From Lentisphaeria bacterium UBA7640 (GTDB taxonomy: Bacteria; Verrucomicrobiota; Lentisphaeria; Victivallales; Victivallaceae), in the NCBI GenBank assembly GCA_002483765.1, contig DLIO01000016.1, positions 1-15,061 of the forward strand: a DNA stretch of 15,061 bases, given 5' to 3'. The notes under the pieces were generated by a model. It searched no databases, was not told the origin of the DNA, and saw nothing but the letters and a program-made list of their open reading frames with translations. This document shows, piece after piece, positions 7,365-15,052 of the stretch. The translations under genes and the position numbers were made by a program. Numbering within the stretch: the first letter of the stretch is position 1; each line of letters begins with the position of its first letter.

Positions 7365-8546
7365 TTATTTCAACGATTTGACGAATAACTCCAGCCGTCG
7401 CAACGCTTCCTTAATGTTTTCCATTGAAGCGGCATAACAGCACCGCACAAACCCTTCTCCACTGTCCCCGAAAGCTGTACCAGGAACCACCGCGACTTTT
7501 TGTTGTTCAAGAAATTTCATCGCGAAATCTTGGGAACTTAAACCTGTTCCAGTAATATTTGGGAACGCATAAAATGCTCCTTTAGGCTTAAAACATGTAA
7601 GACCTGCGTCATTCATTCCCTGCACAATAACATCACGGCGTCGCCGATACTCTTCATGCATTTTTTCCATTTCTGGGCGTCCAGTTTTCAACGCCTCAAC
7701 CGCTGCATATTGTCCTAAAGTCGGCGCACTCATGATTGAATATTGATGAATCTTCATCATAATTCCAATAATATCGGCTGGTCCACAGGCATAACCAATA
7801 CGTAAACCAGTCATCGCGAAAGCCTTGGAAAATCCATGTAGGAAAATACAACGCTCCTTCATTCCTGGTAAAGAGGCAATAGACGGCAACCGTCCTTCGT
7901 AAGTCAATTCACTGTAAATTTCATCGGCGATAACAATCAGATCATGCTTGATTGCCAGTTCCGCAATCGCCTTTAGTTGAGCGCTGTTTAAGGTTCCTCC
8001 AGTCGGGTTACATGGGAAATTCAGAATTATCGCTTTGGTTTTTGGTGTAATTTTATTTTTAACATCCTCAACATCAACAGAAAAACCATTTTTTTCACAA
8101 GTTGGTGAAACTATTGGTATACCGTGAAACATTTTAATAGTAGCGTTGTAAGAAACGTAACAGGGCTCAAAATAGATTATTTCATCACCTGGATTGGTAA
8201 TCGCGCGAATCGCCAATTCAAACGCTTCGCTGACGCCAACTGTCACGAGACATTCATCGTCTGGACTGTAACAACAGCCATAATCGCTTTCTAAATATTT
8301 ACAAATCTCTTTGCGCAAAGAGTAAAGCCCAAGATTTGAGGTATAACCCGTAAAACCTTGTTCAAGCGAATCAATCGCCGCTTGTCGAATTGACTTAGGA
8401 GTTACAAAGTCAGGTTCACCAACTCCAAGCGAAATCACCCCATCCATATTCTTAGCTAATTCAAAAAAATCACGGATACCGCTTTTCGGCAAAGCGGTAA
8501 TGTGCCTGGCTAAACGCTCCTTGCGGAGTGTCTTTAAATCGTTCAT
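7365..8546 (-). CDS. PLP-dependent class I/II aminotransferase
   Basis: A fold-type I aminotransferase of 393 aa. The lysine that binds pyridoxal phosphate is Lys241 (HGFSKAFAMTGLRIGY). Other conserved residues are Asn180 (NPTGG), Asp208 and Tyr211 (ADEIYSELTY), Arg249 and the substrate-carboxylate Arg368 (GFVRCCYA). Overall it resembles the aspartate/aromatic aminotransferases of the AspB/PatA group, but the amino-acid substrate cannot be settled by eye. The ATG at 8546 has AGAGGA 6 bases upstream, and a good minus-strand -10 box lies about 40 bases before it. It is the first gene of the minus-strand series that continues into the HD and kinase genes; a metabolic link to them is not evident. 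Confidence 0.93.
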   Translation of the reverse strand: MNDLKTLRKERLARHITALPKSGIRDFFELAKNMDGVISLGVGEPDFVTPKSIRQAAIDSLEQGFTGYTSNLGLYSLRKEICKYLESDYGCCYSPDDECLVTVGVSEAFELAIRAITNPGDEIIYFEPCYVSYNATIKMFHGIPIVSPTCEKNGFSVDVEDVKNKITPKTKAIILNFPCNPTGGTLNSAQLKAIAELAIKHDLIVIADEIYSELTYEGRLPSIASLPGMKERCIFLHGFSKAFAMTGLRIGYACGPADIIGIMMKIHQYSIMSAPTLGQYAAVEALKTGRPEMEKMHEEYRRRRDVIVQGMNDAGLTCFKPKGAFYAFPNITGTGLSSQDFAMKFLEQQKVAVVPGTAFGDSGEGFVRCCYAASMENIKEALRRLELFVKSLK

Positions 8547-8586
8547 AAACTGTCCTCTTCATCCATTATTTAACCCACTTTAAAAG

Positions 8587-8615
8587 ATTATAAGCAGGAA
8601 TATTGTTACTAAAAA
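8587..8615 (-). promoter_or_regulatory. Candidate promoter of the aminotransferase operon
   Basis: On the minus strand a perfect TATAAT (8587-8592) lies about 40 bases before the start codon. The -35 region at 17-base spacing is TTTTTA (8610-8615), a weak match inside a T run. It lies in the 235-base divergent region 8547-8781. Confidence 0.45.
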
Positions 8616-8648
8616 AAGTTAAAAATAAAGATATTCTGGCGTACAATG

Positions 8649-8677
8649 TTGATTTACTTTGTTCGTCGTTGTATTTT
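8649..8677 (+). promoter_or_regulatory. Candidate promoter of the rsmI operon
   Basis: TTGATT (8649-8654), a 17-base spacer and TATTTT (8672-8677) lie in the divergent intergenic region. A leader of about 95 bases would follow before rsmI. The region is very AT-rich and other placements are possible. Confidence 0.3.
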
Positions 8678-8781
8678 CTTCTTTTGCACTGCATAAAATA
8701 TGTCATAGACACTTGATAAACAATAGTTCTAAAAGGTTTTTTTACAACTTTTTCAAATCATTAAAATATTAGAGATTAAAT

Positions 8782-9519
8782 ATGGATAAAGAGACATTAA
8801 ATGGTAAATTATATATAGTTTCCACCCCGATTGGCAACCTCGAAGATATCACTTTACGCGCACTGCGTATTTTGAAAGAAGTTGACCTCATTGCCGCGGA
8901 AGACACCCGTCATACCCGAAAACTATTAGCGCATTATGAGATTTCCACTCGACTAATCAGCTATCACAGCCACAACGAACATCGTCGAGTTTCTGAATTA
9001 ATCGAGCAAATTCTAGCCGGCTCTAAAATAGCGGTCGTATCAGACGCTGGCACTCCTGGCATCGCTGATCCAGGTTTTTTATTGGTGCGTGAGGCATTCC
9101 GAAATGGCATAACGCCAGAAATCATTCCTGGCGTTTCTGCACTGACTTTTGCTGCGACAGCTTCAGGTTTGCCGATTGATCGCTTAGCCTTTTACGGGTT
9201 TTTGCCAATTAAATCTGGGCGTCGTGGTAGTGCGTTGGAACTGGTTTGTCGTGAAGATAAAACTGTGATTATCTATGAATCACCGCATCGTATGAATAAG
9301 TTGATTATGGAACTCGCGGAACGCCTGAAACCTGAAACACCATTAGCGATAATCCGTGAGGCGACTAAACTTCACGAAGAAATCCTTAGTGGTACGACGG
9401 CAGAAATCATGGAATTAACAAAAGATCGCGCGTGGAAGGGAGAATGCGTGGTTTTGGTTTCTCCACAACACGGTGATAATAGCAAGGCTTTTCCGCCTAA
9501 AACAATTGAAAATAATTAA
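8782..9519 (+). CDS. rsmI: 16S rRNA (cytidine-1402-2'-O)-methyltransferase
   Basis: RsmI methylates the 2'-hydroxyl of C1402 in the decoding centre of 16S rRNA, using SAM. The 245-aa protein shows the tetrapyrrole-methylase fold motifs of the family in order: VSTPIGNLEDITLRAL (13-28), AAEDTRHTRKLL (38-49), VVSDAGTPGIADPG (85-98), IPGVSA (115-120) and FYGFLPIKSGRR (137-148). It is about 40 residues shorter than E. coli RsmI, so it probably lacks that enzyme's C-terminal extension. The ATG at 8782 has a weak GAGA upstream. It is the first gene of the rightward series; 60 bases separate it from the TolC-family gene. Confidence 0.96.
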   Translation: MDKETLNGKLYIVSTPIGNLEDITLRALRILKEVDLIAAEDTRHTRKLLAHYEISTRLISYHSHNEHRRVSELIEQILAGSKIAVVSDAGTPGIADPGFLLVREAFRNGITPEIIPGVSALTFAATASGLPIDRLAFYGFLPIKSGRRGSALELVCREDKTVIIYESPHRMNKLIMELAERLKPETPLAIIREATKLHEEILSGTTAEIMELTKDRAWKGECVVLVSPQHGDNSKAFPPKTIENN

Positions 9520-9579
9520 TCTTAGTCTATCTTAATAAAATATTTTTAGAACAAAATAACTTTAACGGGAATAATAAAG

Positions 9580-11064
9580 ATGTCAAACAAAAAATCGCGG
9601 ATATTTTATCTATTAGCTGCATCTGCGGCACTAGTGGGGTTATGTAACGGATGTTATCGTTATACTCCCCCGCCAGCTGTTTTCGGAAACAACGTTTTTT
9701 CCGAACACGTCAAAGATAAAGGTGAACGCGATAATTTATTAAAAGGAATTACCATCCTCAATTTAGATATGGCGCAAGAGATCGCAGTCAAAAATAACCC
9801 CGATTATATTTCCGCATACCATGCGGTCAGCGCGGCGAGAATGCGTTATTACCAAGCTTTGAATGCTTATCTTCCTGAATTCACCGCTAAATTCGGTATA
9901 AACGCTGGCGGTGACGAGTACTACAATCGCGATGTCGGTACATCAGTTCGCGAGTCTCGTTTTAATACCAGCACTTCGCTAAATGCTAGCTGGCTAATCT
10001 TCGACGGATTGGTGCGTACCATGGATGTTATGCGCACTAAACACAGTTGGCAGGCTGAAAATGAGTTAGAAGAGGATACCAGGCGTTTACTGATGAGTTC
10101 AGTCGCATACGCTTTTAATGATATTTTGCTGGCTCGTGGACGCTACAAAATTGCTGAGGCTGACCGTGATTTTCAGATGAAAAACCTTTATCAGACCCAA
10201 CTAAAATATGAAGCTGGTGCAGTTCCGCTTTCCGATGTGCTTAACTTTAAAATCGCAGTTAACACCGCTACAGGAGATCAATTATCTGCGGAATATTCAT
10301 ACAATGTTGCCATTTATTCACTCGCTGTATTGATGGGCTACTACGAAGGGACACTGCCAGATTCCATTGAGTTTCCTCCAATCAAAGCCGATACTGACGA
10401 GCATGTCAGTACTGTTGAAGTTTACCTCGATATCGCATTAAATAACCGACCCGACCTGCAGTATTATCGCGAAATGGTTAAAATGTCTGAATATAGTCTT
10501 TATTCGGCTTATGGCGCATATTCTCCAGTAGTCAGAGCAAATGCATCGGTTGGTTTCAATACTAATGCTGCAAAAACAACTAGGAATCCGGGCGGTGGGA
10601 ATATTAGCAATAGATCGTATAACAACAATCCAGGCTATAATATTGGAGTGACCGCAGAATGGCTGTTGCCACTTGAATGGCGTCGTGCAGCTCGAGTCCA
10701 AGAAGCCCAAGCCGATATTGCCAAAGCTAAATTTCATGTTGCAAGCAATTGGCTTCAGGTCGTCGAGGAGGTGCGAACCTCTTACGACAATTATATTCAA
10801 AACGTGCGTCTTGCGCGACTTTACGAAACTACTCTTAGTTTAGTTACAAAACAGCGTGATTTGGTCGAAGAAGAATATAACGCAGGAAATACTGAACTGA
10901 CTCGTTTAAATGAAGCTCAGTTAAAATACGTTCAAGCTGAAAATGAGATGATTAACTCACTGGTCAATGTCCAGAAAGCCATCGCACAATTGCGTTCGGC
11001 AACTCACACTAGCCCGATTGGCGCGCGGGTAGAACAGCTCCCTGCACAAAATTTACCGCGTTGA
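9580..11064 (+). CDS. TolC-family outer-membrane efflux protein
   Basis: Members form trimeric outer-membrane channel-tunnels that serve RND, ABC or MFS pumps or type I secretion. The 494-aa protein starts with a basic and hydrophobic signal peptide (1-24) that ends in LCNGC, so Cys25 may be lipidated as in OprM-like members; the -3 Cys is unusual for a lipobox. The mature part has two similar halves rich in long helices, the usual OEP repeats: LDMAQEIAVKNNPDY opens the first (about 62) and VYLDIALNNRPDLQYY the second. YNAGNTELTRLNEAQ near the C-terminus is another family feature. No membrane-fusion or pump gene is nearby, so its partner is encoded elsewhere. The start has a GGGA-type site upstream. 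gltX starts 19 bases after its stop. Confidence 0.92.
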   Translation: MSNKKSRIFYLLAASAALVGLCNGCYRYTPPPAVFGNNVFSEHVKDKGERDNLLKGITILNLDMAQEIAVKNNPDYISAYHAVSAARMRYYQALNAYLPEFTAKFGINAGGDEYYNRDVGTSVRESRFNTSTSLNASWLIFDGLVRTMDVMRTKHSWQAENELEEDTRRLLMSSVAYAFNDILLARGRYKIAEADRDFQMKNLYQTQLKYEAGAVPLSDVLNFKIAVNTATGDQLSAEYSYNVAIYSLAVLMGYYEGTLPDSIEFPPIKADTDEHVSTVEVYLDIALNNRPDLQYYREMVKMSEYSLYSAYGAYSPVVRANASVGFNTNAAKTTRNPGGGNISNRSYNNNPGYNIGVTAEWLLPLEWRRAARVQEAQADIAKAKFHVASNWLQVVEEVRTSYDNYIQNVRLARLYETTLSLVTKQRDLVEEEYNAGNTELTRLNEAQLKYVQAENEMINSLVNVQKAIAQLRSATHTSPIGARVEQLPAQNLPR

Positions 11065-11083
11065 GTTATAGGAATTTAATATC

Positions 11084-12670
11084 ATGACAAATAAAATAAA
11101 TAAAGTAAGATTTGCCCCATCACCGACTGGGCAAGTCCATATAGGTAATATTCGCACCGCTATTTTTAATTGGCTTTATGCGCGTCATACTGGCGCAGAG
11201 TTTTTATTGCGCATTGAAGATACTGACATTGAACGCTCCACCAGTGAAGCGATTAACACGCTCTTGGAATGTATGGAATGGTTAGGCATTGACTATGACG
11301 GCACCTCCGTTTACCAAACTCAAATGCGTGACTCACATCTCTCCTCTGCAAACCATCTGGTTCGGAAAGGATTGGCCTATCATGCCGAATCCAAAGATAG
11401 TGGTAGCCCGGCTTTTTTCAGAATCCCATGGGAATGCGCGGATTGTTCATCGGTTCGCGATGCTGGTGAGGCTTTTTACGACTTACATCCGAATGGAGTT
11501 CTCGAGATCGGACCAAACGGTATCACTTTCAGCACTGTGGCTAAAAGTGGTAAGCCCATCGAAAATTCCGCTTGTCTAGCGGGATTCCGCCATTTAAAAG
11601 CATTAGATGCAGGCGGGAAAGTGATTTTTGAACTGGAAAAACACATTGACGAAGTTTTGAAAGAACAAAATACATTCAACTTAGAAAATGTCACTAAAAT
11701 TACTTTTTTGCGGCGCGAAGTATTTTTCAAGGATATGGTCAAAGGGGAAATGTCAAAACCTCTAGACAGCATGAAAGATCTAGTTATTGTCCGTAGCGAT
11801 GGCACACCGATATTTCATCTCGCCAATGTTTGCGACGACATAACCCAGGAAATCACTCACATTATTCGTGGTGACGATCATGTAGAAAACACCTATCGCC
11901 ATCTGCTGTTGTTTTACGCGCTGGGGGCTAACGCTCCATCGTACGGACATCTGCCGATGATCATCAATTCTAGTGGTAAACCCTTTTCTAAGCGTGACGG
12001 CGATGCCTTTGTTGGCGAATTCCGCGAAAAAGGTTTTTTACCAGAAGCACTCTATAATTATTTAGTTTTACTTGGGTGGTCGCCTGGCGACGATCTCGAA
12101 AAAATGACCCGTCAACAAATGATTGAAAAATTCACGTTGGAACGTGTCAAAAGTGCCCCAGCACAATTCGACATTAACAAACTTTTAAATATGAACGGCA
12201 TTTATATTGCGGAATTGTCTTTCGAAGAGTTTATGACCAATGTTCGTAAGTTCGCCGATCCATCCTGGGATAGCGAGCAACTTGAAAAAGTTGCAGCCCT
12301 AATGCAAAGCCGTACCAAAATCTTTAGCCAAATCTCAGATTGGAGTTATTTTTTCCAAGATGATTTCGAGCTTGATATGAAAAGTTTTGCCAAGCAGTAT
12401 AAAAAACCGGAAATTCGTGCAACGATGAAAACTGTTGCGGAAAAATTACATTCAGTGTCCGATTTTACCGCGGAGAACATCCATTTAGCGATCGAAGAGA
12501 TTGCGGTGAAGTCTGAATTGGGCGGTAAGTTGTTCCAAGCAATTCGTTTGGCAATTAGTGGCGTCGCTGGTGGTGCTGAACTTGATTTTACTATGCAAAT
12601 AATCGGACGCGAGCGCTGCGTCAAAAATATTGAACATGCGCTTCAAATTGCCGAAAAACAATTTTTTTGA
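11084..12670 (+). CDS. gltX: Glutamyl-tRNA synthetase with remodelled connecting region
   Basis: It charges tRNA-Glu with glutamate. Class I motifs are clear in the 528-aa product: RFAPSPTGQVHIGNIRTAIFN (9-29, HIGN as the HIGH motif), LLRIEDTD (41-48), KDLVIVRSDGTP (231-242), IIRGDDHVENT (260-270) and PFSKRDG (300-306) as the KMSKS loop. Against E. coli GltX (471 aa) two changes stand out. The cysteine-rich zinc region (CYC...CR) that should follow AYH (98-100) is missing. Instead about 90 extra residues separate the RFANP-like AFFRIP (110-115) from VFFKDMVKG (213-221). The ATG at 11084 has AGGA 10 bases upstream; def follows after 7 bases. Charging of tRNA-Gln as well would need GatCAB; no glnS or gat gene is in view. 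Confidence 0.95.
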   Translation: MTNKINKVRFAPSPTGQVHIGNIRTAIFNWLYARHTGAEFLLRIEDTDIERSTSEAINTLLECMEWLGIDYDGTSVYQTQMRDSHLSSANHLVRKGLAYHAESKDSGSPAFFRIPWECADCSSVRDAGEAFYDLHPNGVLEIGPNGITFSTVAKSGKPIENSACLAGFRHLKALDAGGKVIFELEKHIDEVLKEQNTFNLENVTKITFLRREVFFKDMVKGEMSKPLDSMKDLVIVRSDGTPIFHLANVCDDITQEITHIIRGDDHVENTYRHLLLFYALGANAPSYGHLPMIINSSGKPFSKRDGDAFVGEFREKGFLPEALYNYLVLLGWSPGDDLEKMTRQQMIEKFTLERVKSAPAQFDINKLLNMNGIYIAELSFEEFMTNVRKFADPSWDSEQLEKVAALMQSRTKIFSQISDWSYFFQDDFELDMKSFAKQYKKPEIRATMKTVAEKLHSVSDFTAENIHLAIEEIAVKSELGGKLFQAIRLAISGVAGGAELDFTMQIIGRERCVKNIEHALQIAEKQFF

Positions 12671-12677
12671 GATAATT

Positions 12678-13268
12678 ATGTTTTTTAAACCAAAGAATCA
12701 ATATACTGTTTATACTGCTGGCGCCGCAGTCTTGAAAAAAAAGGCCGCGCCAGTTAAAGAGATTACTCCAGAGATCGAAAATCTTAGTTTGAATATGACA
12801 GCAGCGATGATCGCCTTTGATGGAGTTGGTTTGGCTGGCCCTCAATATGGCGTAAGCAAAAGAATTGTAACATTAAATATCCCTGCTTCCCCAAATGGCT
12901 TTCAATCACCAGGCGAAGCTCTTTTAATTCCTTTAATGCCGTTAACCGTGATCAATCCTGAAATTCTTGAATTAGGCGAAGAGTTAATCCCTTGGGATGA
13001 AGGATGTTTGAGCGTTCCTGATATTTTTGGCGAAGTGATCCGACCATCTACTGTCAAGTTTCGGGCACAATTACTAACAGGAAATGTTGTCGAATGCGAA
13101 TGCGGTGGTTTGTTAGCGCGCTGTATTCAACACGAAATTGACCATTTGGATGGACATCTCTTCGTAGAAAGGATGGCTCCCGATCAATTCAGTGAAATAG
13201 AATCAGAGTTCCGCCGTCTCGAACGCTTGGGCGCCAAAAGAGACTATAAACGGAGGGTGAAATCTTGA
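12678..13268 (+). CDS. def: Peptide deformylase
   Basis: It removes the N-formyl group from nascent proteins at the ribosome exit. All three metalloenzyme motifs are present in the 196-aa product: GVGLAGPQYG (49-58; the usual second Ala of GLAAPQ is Gly), EGCLSVP (108-114, Cys110 binds the metal) and QHEIDHLDG (151-159, His152 and His156 bind the metal, Glu153 is catalytic). I chose the ATG at 12678, 7 bases after the gltX stop with GAGA before it. An in-frame ATG at 12630 would lie deep within gltX and add 16 residues unlike the family N-terminus. The gene is not beside fmt as in many bacteria. Its stop overlaps the TTG start of the next gene. Confidence 0.95.
   Translation: MFFKPKNQYTVYTAGAAVLKKKAAPVKEITPEIENLSLNMTAAMIAFDGVGLAGPQYGVSKRIVTLNIPASPNGFQSPGEALLIPLMPLTVINPEILELGEELIPWDEGCLSVPDIFGEVIRPSTVKFRAQLLTGNVVECECGGLLARCIQHEIDHLDGHLFVERMAPDQFSEIESEFRRLERLGAKRDYKRRVKS
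13252..13257 (+). promoter_or_regulatory. Strong ribosome-binding site that fixes a TTG start
   Basis: GGAGGG ends 7 bases before TTG at 13265, inside the last codons of def. No ATG in that frame lies near, so this site supports the TTG start and the TTGA stop/start overlap with def. Confidence 0.75.
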
Positions 13269-14167
13269 ATTTAGGATTTTTCAGGATTTTAATTGAAACC
13301 TGCCGTGGCACAACTATTTTTTTCTATCTATTGCGGCAGCCACTGTTAAAGGCATTTTTTCATTTTTTTCTGCTCTGCCTAATCTGTGCGCTTAGCGTCG
13401 CATTGTTCGGCAGTCTCAGTCTAAATAAAATGGTTGACTCAGGACTTGAGAGTATCCGCGAATCATGTGGTACTGTTCAATTGAGCAAAAATGGATTAAT
13501 TCCCAAAAAAGAACCTGAGAAGAGCCGTTTAATTTTTTCCGGCTCTCGTTTGGAGTTAATGTATATCGCCGATCCAATTACCGAAACACCTACCTTTGAC
13601 CTTGGTGTTTCCAATGCTGGAGTTCTGTGGTCACCATATTTTGTTGCAGTTTGGGGCCGCGCCAACGAAGGGGAATATATTTTATTTCCAGTCGTCACTA
13701 CACAAAAAGAGATTCCACGAATGAGCGTTTTAACCAAAGCTAAAGTCAACGATTATCTGCGTGACAATAGTATTGCCGGAACATTAAACATCAGCTCATT
13801 TAGCTTGGATACGATCGCTAATGAGGTCAAGATCATCGCCACATTATCCCTCTTAGTCGTGAGCTTCACACAATTTTTTCTGATTTTTCTCTTCTTTATT
13901 TTAACCACCGCCACCACAAGGGCATTTTTAGGTGCGCGCCAAGTGAGAAAATTAATCCCTTTTCGCGATTATTTGGCATTGACGCTCTATGTCGCGTTTC
14001 CTGGTTTGCTAATTACAAGCTTATTTACCATATTAGAAATTTCACTTATCAGTACGCCACTAATAGCGCTGATTTCATTTATGGGTTACTTCCTATATGT
14101 AGCGTATCGTATTGAACGTTGGATTTTAACTGGACAACCGTCATCTGATGATGGCATTGGAGATTGA
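13265..14167 (+). CDS. Membrane protein, possibly DUF1189-like
   Basis: The 300-aa product has one N-terminal hydrophobic helix (about 31-52), a soluble domain of about 135 residues (53-188) and three closely spaced C-terminal helices (about 189-215, 238-258 and 262-282). This one-plus-three layout, with a predicted periplasmic domain between, recalls DUF1189 proteins, but I see no decisive motif and the assignment is weak. The start is TTG with GGAGGG at 7-base spacing, overlapping the def stop as TTGA; the next Met is residue 55, too far in. Its own stop is 5 bases before the D123 ATG. Placement between def and D123 suggests co-expression with both. Function is unknown. Confidence 0.8.
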   Translation: MNLGFFRILIETCRGTTIFFYLLRQPLLKAFFHFFLLCLICALSVALFGSLSLNKMVDSGLESIRESCGTVQLSKNGLIPKKEPEKSRLIFSGSRLELMYIADPITETPTFDLGVSNAGVLWSPYFVAVWGRANEGEYILFPVVTTQKEIPRMSVLTKAKVNDYLRDNSIAGTLNISSFSLDTIANEVKIIATLSLLVVSFTQFFLIFLFFILTTATTRAFLGARQVRKLIPFRDYLALTLYVAFPGLLITSLFTILEISLISTPLIALISFMGYFLYVAYRIERWILTGQPSSDDGIGD

Positions 14168-14172
14168 GAATT

Positions 14173-14886
14173 ATGAACACAACTGACTTTTATCGTACAT
14201 CCGTTTGGTATCCGGCGCTGGCTAATTATACTTTTTTGACCTCGTTTGTGAAACTAAAACCCGAAGCAATCGAAGCTTTGGCTAAAGGCACACGCAAAGG
14301 AGCGGTGGTCAACGAAGTAATCGAACGATTACGCCAACCGATGGCCGCCATTACGGGTAATTGTTTTGTTTCCGTAGATCAAGCCGCGCCAACCGATACC
14401 GAACGCTTTAAAGGAAAGCGTGGCGCAGTACATTCACCAGAAAGCGCATGGCGGTATCTGGCTGAAAGCCCTAAAATACGCGCTGCCGCTGAAAATGGCG
14501 AAGTCGAATTTATCTCTATCCGTCCATTCCGCCGAATGAACCAGACTCGCGAATTCCGCTTGTTCATTAAAGACGGCAAATTATCTGCCATGAGTCAATA
14601 TTGGTTGGTTCGCCATTTCCGCAGACTGGAAGGAGTCAAGGAAGACTTTTGGCGCAAAGCGGATCAATTTGTTAAAGACATAAGTTGGCTGTTGCCAGAA
14701 CAAACGCTGGTCATGGATCTTTACTTTACTTCTGACGATCAAATTTTAATTATCGACTTAAACCAATGGGGCAAAAGCGATCCTAAATTACTACATACAT
14801 GGGATCGCGACTGGGATACCTCTACTGGCATCGTCCTAATGCCATCACCAACTACGATCAGTGGCAACGTCAACGTCTCATTTTAA
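14173..14886 (+). CDS. Cdc123/D123-family ATP-grasp protein
   Basis: The 237-aa protein follows the D123 family plan along its length. An N-terminal VWYPALANYTFLT (11-23) recalls the WYP...T opening of D123. CFVSVDQAAPTDTERF (64-79) matches the position of the eukaryotic KLNWSAPKDA block. EFRLFIKDGKLSAMSQYW (127-144) matches EFR-F-V-K...SQ. VMDLYFTSDDQILIIDLNQWG (180-200) matches DVY...LIDFNP, with Asp182, Asp195 and Asn197 as likely ATP/Mg ligands. LLHTWDRDW (206-214) matches LF-W. Eukaryotic Cdc123 helps assemble eIF2; bacteria lack eIF2, so the role here is unknown. I chose the ATG at 14173, 10 bases after GGAG; the TTG at 14164 has no room for a ribosome-binding site. It is the last gene of the gltX-def series. 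Confidence 0.85.
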   Translation: MNTTDFYRTSVWYPALANYTFLTSFVKLKPEAIEALAKGTRKGAVVNEVIERLRQPMAAITGNCFVSVDQAAPTDTERFKGKRGAVHSPESAWRYLAESPKIRAAAENGEVEFISIRPFRRMNQTREFRLFIKDGKLSAMSQYWLVRHFRRLEGVKEDFWRKADQFVKDISWLLPEQTLVMDLYFTSDDQILIIDLNQWGKSDPKLLHTWDRDWDTSTGIVLMPSPTTISGNVNVSF

Positions 14887-14907
14887 ATCAACGTAAAGTA
14901 ATACTCC

Positions 14908-14923
14908 AATTCGCGCGCGAATT
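14908..14923. repeat. CG-rich palindrome, short third copy
   Basis: AATTCGCGCGCGAATT is a perfect 16-base palindrome starting 21 bases after the D123 stop codon. It has the same outer arms as the copies at 2159 and 5261 but lacks their CATAATG centre. No T run follows. Like the others, it lies after what looks like the last gene of a transcription unit. Confidence 0.7.
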
Positions 14924-15001
14924 AAAGTCCACATTTACAAAGTATAAACGTGGAAAATATGAAGCGTGCAGGGTAGGGGGCTGACACCCGATATAGAAAG
15001 T

Positions 15002-15052
15002 TTTTCATGACGGAAATCTATGAAAAGTTTCCGATTCCCAAATTCAGGAATC
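15002..15052. repeat. Cluster of overlapping short inverted repeats
   Basis: Three small stems overlap here: TTTTCAT (15002-15008) with ATGAAAA (15020-15026), CGGAAA (15011-15016) with TTTCCG (15028-15033), and GATTCC (15033-15038) with GGAATC (15047-15052). The first two cannot form together. I see no gene in 14887-15061. The cluster could be a structured RNA, a terminator region or the edge of an element continuing beyond the window; I cannot decide. Confidence 0.4.

Noticed and set aside
10438..10800. Minus-strand open frame of 120 codons inside the TolC-family gene
   Set aside because: It is antisense to the second OEP repeat, is Cys/Ile-rich in an unnatural way and has no family match.
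12630..12677. Longer def protein starting inside gltX
   Set aside because: It would add 16 residues unlike any deformylase N-terminus and overlap gltX by 41 bases; the ATG at 12678 is directly after the gltX stop.
14799..14984. Plus-strand open frame of 61 codons overlapping the end of the D123 gene
   Set aside because: Most of it is out of frame with the conserved D123 C-terminus, and the rest crosses the palindrome; no start signal is visible.
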